From Fimbriimonadaceae bacterium (lineage in GTDB: Bacteria > Armatimonadota > Fimbriimonadia > Fimbriimonadales > Fimbriimonadaceae): DNA of 11,878 nt. Under the pieces are notes generated by a model. The model did no database searches. It saw only the letters and a list, made by a program, of their open reading frames with translations, and was not told the DNA's origin. The position numbers were made by a program, and so were the translations under genes. The stretch covers positions 1 to 11,878 of the forward strand of contig JANWJY010000108.1 in NCBI GenBank assembly GCA_025451715.1. The letters run 5' to 3'. Below are positions 8,010-11,878 of the stretch, one piece after another. The first letter of the stretch is position 1, and each line of letters opens with the position of its first letter.

Positions 8010-8806
8010 GGTCCATCGAGGAGCTCTGCGACGCGGTGCGGAGCGCGGAGCGCGTGCGCATCATCGGTTCCGCCCGAAGGTCTGGGTTTCTGCCGTCATG
8101 GGATGGAGCGATCCTCTCCCTATCCTCGCTCTCCGGCGTGATCGCGCACGACGTCGCCGACCAGGTCGTCGAGGTCTGGGCCGGGACGGGGGTCCAGGAA
8201 CTTCAAGAGGAACTAGGGAGGCATGGTCAGTGCCTGCCCCTGGCGAGCGGTGTGCCGCTGGCGGTATCCCAGCAGTACGGCACCGTCGGCGGCCTGCTAG
8301 CGACTAACCTCCCACACGCACTTTCGGCACAGTGCGGCGGGCCGCGTGATTGGACGCTCGGCATGACCGTCGTGCGCACCGACGGCACCATCGCGAAGTG
8401 TGGCAGCAAGGCCGTCAAGAGCGTCGCGGGCTATGACGCGCACAAGCTGTTCGTCGGCTCGCGCGGCACGCTATGCGCGATCGCGAAGGTCATCCTGCGC
8501 ACGCTTCCCACCCGTGCGCTACCTGACCATCAGGTGGAACTGTTTGGGAGCGACGAACCCAAGTTTGTCGCAAGGACTCTGCGCACGGACTACGAGAGCA
8601 CGAAGGCGAGCGCGGGACGGCTCGTCGCAGCCGACCCGGCATCGTGTACGATCTGGGGCCTGGACGAGCCGCCTTTGCCCGTCGGCGCATGGATGCTTGG
8701 CCCGCGCGGAGCGATCAAGCGGCAAGAACAACCAAATAACCTCGAGGCGAGCTCAAGGACGGTCTTCGACCCAGGCGGCAAGCTCGCTCCAGGCTGGCAA
8801 GAATGA
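8006..8806 (+). CDS. glcE: Shortened glycolate oxidase FAD-binding subunit GlcE
   Basis: This is the second flavin subunit of the glycolate oxidase complex, 266 residues against about 350 in E. coli. The FAD-binding half is typical: VRIIGSARRSG (17-27), LPLASGVP (78-85), YGTVGGLLATN (91-101), GPRDWTLGMTVVRTDG (112-127), the signature SVAGYDAHKLFVGSRGTL (139-156) and LRTLP (164-168). The cap domain that follows is largely missing (about 175-245 is short and poorly conserved), yet the family's C-terminal tail survives as FDPGGKLAPG (254-263). This points to internal shortening rather than to a frameshift or a cut-off end. The start is TTG 8006 (TTGA overlap with the glcD stop) with GGAGGGG upstream; ATG 7988 would add six residues. 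The stop overlaps the next start (ATGA). No GlcF iron-sulfur gene follows. Confidence 0.82.
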   Translation: MRSIEELCDAVRSAERVRIIGSARRSGFLPSWDGAILSLSSLSGVIAHDVADQVVEVWAGTGVQELQEELGRHGQCLPLASGVPLAVSQQYGTVGGLLATNLPHALSAQCGGPRDWTLGMTVVRTDGTIAKCGSKAVKSVAGYDAHKLFVGSRGTLCAIAKVILRTLPTRALPDHQVELFGSDEPKFVARTLRTDYESTKASAGRLVAADPASCTIWGLDEPPLPVGAWMLGPRGAIKRQEQPNNLEASSRTVFDPGGKLAPGWQE

Positions 8807-9894
8807 AGTCCCACGACGAGATCCTGCAAGAGGCGGTAGCGTTCCTTCGCGACGAGGTCGGTCCGCGCGGCAACGAGATCGACATGGACCTCGGTGCCCT
8901 CAAGTGGGCGCTCGACGGACTGTGTAAACGCGATTTAATGTCGTTGAGAAGGCCGGCAGAGTACGGTGGCCCGGCGATGAGCGAACCGATGTTCCGAGAC
9001 TTCCAAGAGGCGGTCGCGCGCTACTCAGGCTCGCTTGCGTTCCTGCAGACCCAGCACCAGAGCGCAGCGAGCATGATCGCCAAAGGCGACAACGAACCCC
9101 TCAAGCAATCCACCCTACCGAAGATGGGGAAAGGCGAAAGGCTGATCGGGATCGGCTTCAGCCAGCTCCGCCGCCCAGGTCCGCCAATGCTACGCGCTGA
9201 GCAGCAAGACGGCGGTTACCTCCTCAACGGCTCGGTCCCGTGGGTCACCGGTTTCGGTCTGTTCGGCGAGTTCCTCATCGGCGCGTCGCTCCCAGACGAG
9301 CGTGCCGTTTTCGGGGTCGTGCCGTTCGTGCAGACGTGGCGTGGATTGGGCGAGATCGCGTTCACAGAACCGATGCGTCTCGCAGCCATGGAGAGCCCGC
9401 AGACCGTCTCAGCACACCTCACCGACTTTTTCCTGCCGGAGGAGGACGTGGCCTTCATCAAGCCAGCAGGATGGATCCAGAACAACGACATGATCAACAT
9501 CACCCTGCAGGGGTTCTTCGCGCTCGGTTGTGTGCGCGCCGGGCTCGACCAGCTCCTCGCTGCGTACGAGAAGAAGCAGTCGCCCTTCATCAAGACGGCG
9601 TTCGACGCGCTCGACAATGAGCTCGGCGAGTGTCGCAAGCGCACGATTGCGGCCCAAGAGAGCGGCGACGAGGACGTCACGACCGACGAGAAGCTCAAGA
9701 TCCGCGCCTGGGCGATCGACCTCGCCGTGCGATGCGCTCACGCGGGCGTCACAGCGCACAGCGGCGCGGCGAACAGCGCCAACCACCCCGCGCAGCGTGT
9801 GTACCGCGAGGCGCTCGTCTACACCGTTTCCGCCCAAACGACAGGAATCATGCAAGCGACCCTCGAAAGGCTCGTGAGGAGGGGAACTGAGTAG
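8803..9894 (+). CDS. Acyl-CoA dehydrogenase-like flavoprotein lacking the usual catalytic Glu
   Basis: This 363-residue protein has the three-part ACAD fold: a helical N-terminal domain (1-110) with RRPAEYGGPAMSEPMF (49-64), a middle beta domain with IGIGFSQLRRPG (115-126) and LNGSVPWVTGFG (141-152), and a helical C-terminal domain (225-363). At the place where typical acyl-CoA dehydrogenases carry the catalytic base in an 'EGT' motif, the sequence reads YREALVYTVSAQTTGIMQATLERL (334-357 region), with Ala344-Gln345-Thr346. The usual Glu is therefore absent. It may use another base, as in isovaleryl/long-chain types, or be a flavin monooxygenase or ACAD relative with another reaction. The ATG overlaps the glcE stop, so it belongs to the glcD-glcE operon. 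A role as redox partner or in the same catabolic path is possible but unproven. Confidence 0.75.
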   Translation: MKSHDEILQEAVAFLRDEVGPRGNEIDMDLGALKWALDGLCKRDLMSLRRPAEYGGPAMSEPMFRDFQEAVARYSGSLAFLQTQHQSAASMIAKGDNEPLKQSTLPKMGKGERLIGIGFSQLRRPGPPMLRAEQQDGGYLLNGSVPWVTGFGLFGEFLIGASLPDERAVFGVVPFVQTWRGLGEIAFTEPMRLAAMESPQTVSAHLTDFFLPEEDVAFIKPAGWIQNNDMINITLQGFFALGCVRAGLDQLLAAYEKKQSPFIKTAFDALDNELGECRKRTIAAQESGDEDVTTDEKLKIRAWAIDLAVRCAHAGVTAHSGAANSANHPAQRVYREALVYTVSAQTTGIMQATLERLVRRGTE

Positions 9895-9926
9895 CCGCCG
9901 AATCTCCAAACCTACGAACTCCCAGG

Positions 9927-9932
9927 TATCTT
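9927..9932 (+). promoter_or_regulatory. Putative -10 box (TATCTT) of the barrel gene, near-leaderless
   Basis: TATCTT ends six bases before GTG 9939 in the only gap (9895-9938) after the flavoprotein operon. There is no Shine-Dalgarno between box and start, which matches the other two units and suggests a leaderless mRNA. Confidence 0.4.
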
Positions 9933-9938
9933 GTCCTC

Positions 9939-10547
9939 GTGCGCTTCATAGCGGCCGCGTCGGCCCTGCTCCTCTCCACCGCGGCCTTCGCAGACCGGCT
10001 CATCCTCATTCCGATGGGCAAGAAGCTGCTCACCGACTCGTTCCAGCTCGAGATCCTCACCGACCGCAGCCGCGACATCACGATGGGGTGGTTCGGCTTC
10101 GGGATCGGGCAGTCGTTCGACTTCGAGGTCACAGCCGAGAGCTTCAACGACAATCGCATGACCGCTAGCCTCGACTTCTCCTACAACTACACCGTGCCGG
10201 TCATCGACTTCCTGCCTGGGATAAGCCTCGGGGTCCAAGACGCGATGAACGTCACCGAGCGCGGCCGAAACGTGTACGTCGCCCTTACGCACCGATATGG
10301 GAACTACGGTGAGCTCAACCAGGACCTGCCGACGGAGCTGACCTACGGCTTCTGGACTCGGAAGGGAGGGCTCTTCTTCGCGGGCGTCACGCTGCCGTTC
10401 TCACGGACCCTGCAGCTCATAGCCGAGCACGACTCCGACGAGCTCACCGCAGGGTTTCAGCTCAGCCCCCACGAGGGCGTCCAGTTCAGGGCTCTGTTCA
10501 GGCAGAGCCAGGTGATGGTGAGCTTTCGCGTGCAGGCGAGGTTCTGA
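9939..10547 (+). CDS. Small secreted protein, probable outer-membrane beta-barrel (YjbH-like?)
   Basis: No firm family is recognised for this 202-residue protein. It has a clean signal peptide: MRF, hydrophobic 4-17, and AFA|D cleavage after Ala18. The mature part shows alternating hydrophobic/polar strands with many aromatic ends, such as ITMGWFGFGIGQSFDFEV, TASLDFSYNYTV, NVYVALTHRYG and LTYGFWTRKGGLFFAGVTL, and it ends in a terminal aromatic (VSFRVQARF), the usual C-terminal signal of outer-membrane barrels. The LPGISLGVQDAMN...YVALTHRYG stretch reminds me of YjbH-type exopolysaccharide-associated barrel proteins ('igl.D..g...yl..tkrfG'), but weakly. The start is GTG 9939, six bases after TATCTT. 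Its last 50 bases overlap the opposing plsC tail. Confidence 0.62.
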   Translation: MRFIAAASALLLSTAAFADRLILIPMGKKLLTDSFQLEILTDRSRDITMGWFGFGIGQSFDFEVTAESFNDNRMTASLDFSYNYTVPVIDFLPGISLGVQDAMNVTERGRNVYVALTHRYGNYGELNQDLPTELTYGFWTRKGGLFFAGVTLPFSRTLQLIAEHDSDELTAGFQLSPHEGVQFRALFRQSQVMVSFRVQARF

Positions 10548-11190
10548 CCTCCAGCCCCGCGATCCGGCACTGCTCCACGATCTCCCGCTCAAGCCTTTCT
10601 GAGAACAGCCGACGGTTCAGCTTGTCGTCCTGGCTCGTCGAGGCGTCTGCGAACGAGAACGGCTTCCCGAACGCGACCCTCAACCGCGAGAAGCCCGGAA
10701 GCTTGCGCCCCTTCGGCAGGATCTTGTGCGTGCCGTAGACGCCGGTCGGCACAACGAGTGCGCCAGACTTTTTCGCCAAGAGTGCGACGCCGCTCTGCAT
10801 CGACAAGAGCGTCCTGCCGTCGCCCCGCGTCCCCTCGGGGAACATGATCAGGCAGTGGCCCTCCGCGAGCTTCTCTAGGGCGAGCCGCACCGCCGAAGTG
10901 TCGCCCGCGCCGCGCTTGACAGGGAACGCGTTGAGGCTTCGGATCAATGGTCCGAACACCGGCGGTTTGAACAGTTCCTCCTTTGCCAGAAACGCGACGC
11001 AGCGCGGACTGCCGCACGAAACCACTGGAGGGTCGAAGAACGAGACGTGGATCGGCGCAAGGATCACCGGCCCATCGAGGGGGATGTTCTCCTGCCCGAT
11101 GATCTTCAGCCCGCCGCTGAAGAACCGCAGCACGATGTGCCGCGCGATCCAAAGGACGAAAAAGTACCAAGTCGTTCCGCGCGAGCTCAA
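10498..11190 (-). CDS. plsC: PlsC-type 1-acyl-sn-glycerol-3-phosphate acyltransferase
   Basis: This 230-residue inner-membrane-associated enzyme is expected to acylate lysophosphatidic acid to phosphatidic acid in phospholipid synthesis. All acyltransferase blocks are present: catalytic HVSFFD (48-53, the HX4D motif), the FPVKRG region (89-94), FPEGTRGDG (117-125) and VVPTGVYG (147-154). An N-terminal hydrophobic segment (about 8-24) would seat it on the membrane. The frame is open to 11292, but the extra residues overlap the upstream oxidoreductase gene. TTG 11190 sits in a TTGA overlap with that gene's stop and has GAGG eight bases upstream (11199-11202), giving a normal-length protein. Related acyltransferases (lipid A or ornithine lipid) share these blocks, so the acceptor is inferred. 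The C-terminus overlaps the opposing barrel gene. Confidence 0.9.
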   Translation of the reverse strand: MSSRGTTWYFFVLWIARHIVLRFFSGGLKIIGQENIPLDGPVILAPIHVSFFDPPVVSCGSPRCVAFLAKEELFKPPVFGPLIRSLNAFPVKRGAGDTSAVRLALEKLAEGHCLIMFPEGTRGDGRTLLSMQSGVALLAKKSGALVVPTGVYGTHKILPKGRKLPGFSRLRVAFGKPFSFADASTSQDDKLNRRLFSERLEREIVEQCRIAGLEVRTSPARESSPSPGSA

Positions 11191-11878
11191 GGCGCGAACC
11201 TCGGAAACTTCGCCAAATCTGCCTTGTCCTCGCACACGTCCGCGAGCAGCCGACCGATCCATGGGCCGAACTTGAACCCGTGCCCGCTGCACGGGCTCGC
11301 GACAACTGTCCGCGCGTCGGTCTTGGCGATCTTGAAGTCCTCGTTCGCGGTGCGCGTGTAGAGGCAGGTGTGCGCCTCTGCGAACACCGGGTCTGGGTTG
11401 CCGAGCCTGCGCGCGCAGAAGTCGCGCATCACCTCGAGCGTCGCCGGGTCGTGGCCACCGCGCGGCGCGTTAGTGTCGATCTCCCGCAACAGGTCGTGGC
11501 AGCCGAGCTTGAACGAGCCCTTGCCCGGCTCGTTCGGGAACCCGTACACCTGTCCGTCCTTCGCCTCGATGAAGACCGGACTGTCGAGCACGCCATCGAT
11601 GTATGCGAACGTCGCTTGCCGTACAGAGACGGGGAAGTCGGCGAAGTCCCTCACCCACGCACCCGCCGTCACCACGACTCGGTCGAAGTCGAACAGCTCC
11701 TTCAGAGTTTCAACCTTCTGGTGGACAAACCGCGAGCCGTGCTTCGTCGCCGTGTTGCGGCAGGTCTCGAGCACGGTCGGCGGGTGCACCCATCCTGCCT
11801 GCGGTGTGAACACTCCGACGTCGTCCTCGGCAAGAGTGAACGGGGTCTCGTCTCCTCGCTTCAGTTCGAACGGCACAC
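11187..11878 (-). CDS. Sarcosine oxidase-like (MSOX/SoxA family) FAD oxidoreductase, C-terminal part
   Basis: The N-terminal Rossmann FAD domain lies beyond the right edge; about 229 residues are visible. The family resembles monomeric sarcosine oxidase and N-methyltryptophan oxidase, which oxidise N-methyl amino acids to an amine, formaldehyde and hydrogen peroxide. Visible marks: GVFTPQAGWVHP (21-32), DRVVVTAGAWVRDF (65-78), the HTCLYTRTANEDFKIA segment (169-184), where Cys171 matches the residue that binds FAD covalently in monomeric sarcosine oxidase, and CSGHGFKFGPWIG (196-208) near the end. Its stop overlaps the plsC TTG start. The real substrate is unknown, and other DAO-family amine oxidases share these motifs. 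The apparent start at 11876 is only the window edge. Confidence 0.85.
   Translation of the reverse strand, partial: VPFELKRGDETPFTLAEDDVGVFTPQAGWVHPPTVLETCRNTATKHGSRFVHQKVETLKELFDFDRVVVTAGAWVRDFADFPVSVRQATFAYIDGVLDSPVFIEAKDGQVYGFPNEPGKGSFKLGCHDLLREIDTNAPRGGHDPATLEVMRDFCARRLGNPDPVFAEAHTCLYTRTANEDFKIAKTDARTVVASPCSGHGFKFGPWIGRLLADVCEDKADLAKFPRFAP
11199..11202 (-). promoter_or_regulatory. Shine-Dalgarno deciding the plsC TTG start
   Basis: GAGG on the minus strand lies eight bases before TTG 11190-11188, inside the end of the upstream oxidoreductase gene. Together with the TTGA stop/start overlap it supports this uncommon start codon. Confidence 0.45.

Overview
The window is a gene-dense, roughly 60% G+C chromosomal segment. 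Almost every base is coding, and most co-directional neighbours overlap by exactly four bases. An LPS-export (Lpt) cluster shows that the host has an outer membrane (diderm). The Lpt genes next to a DUF3084 protein, the high G+C, the frequent GTG/TTG starts and the weak Shine-Dalgarno signals would suit a diderm of the Armatimonadota (Fimbriimonadia) type. That placement is inference from general gene content. I see no plasmid, phage, IS element, CRISPR array, tRNA or rRNA.

Layout. (1) Bases 1-4779, plus strand, one operon: the tail of an OstA/LptA-like protein, a second secreted OstA/LptA-like protein, the ATPase LptB, one LptF/LptG-family permease, a DUF3084 membrane coiled-coil protein, and a small RuvC/YqgF-like RNase H-fold protein. 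(2) Bases 4776-6531, minus strand: thymidylate kinase (tmk), then a secreted two-domain protein with a LolA-like front and a thioredoxin-fold back. This unit meets the lpt operon tail to tail, with both stop codons inside one CTAG. (3) Bases 6576-9894, plus strand: glcD, a shortened glcE and an acyl-CoA-dehydrogenase-like flavoprotein, all overlapping. This unit diverges from tmk across a 44-base gap. (4) Bases 9939-10547, plus strand: a small secreted, probably outer-membrane beta-barrel protein. (5) Bases 10498-11878, minus strand: the C-terminal part of a sarcosine-oxidase-like FAD enzyme, followed by a PlsC-type acyltransferase that ends inside the barrel gene.

How they fit together. Region 1 builds and powers the lipid A/LPS bridge: periplasmic OstA-fold proteins, a permease and an ATPase. 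Two less understood proteins are translationally tied to it. PlsC makes phosphatidic acid for membranes. GlcD and GlcE are two flavin subunits of a glycolate/D-lactate oxidase, but the iron-sulfur subunit GlcF is not beside them. I see no clearly new defence or mobile system. The points most worth checking are the DUF3084/RuvC-like pair in an lpt operon, the shortened GlcE beside an ACAD homologue that lacks the usual catalytic Glu, the CxxS thioredoxin-like protein, and TANNNT boxes 6-8 bases before the first start codons of three transcription units, which suggest leaderless mRNAs.
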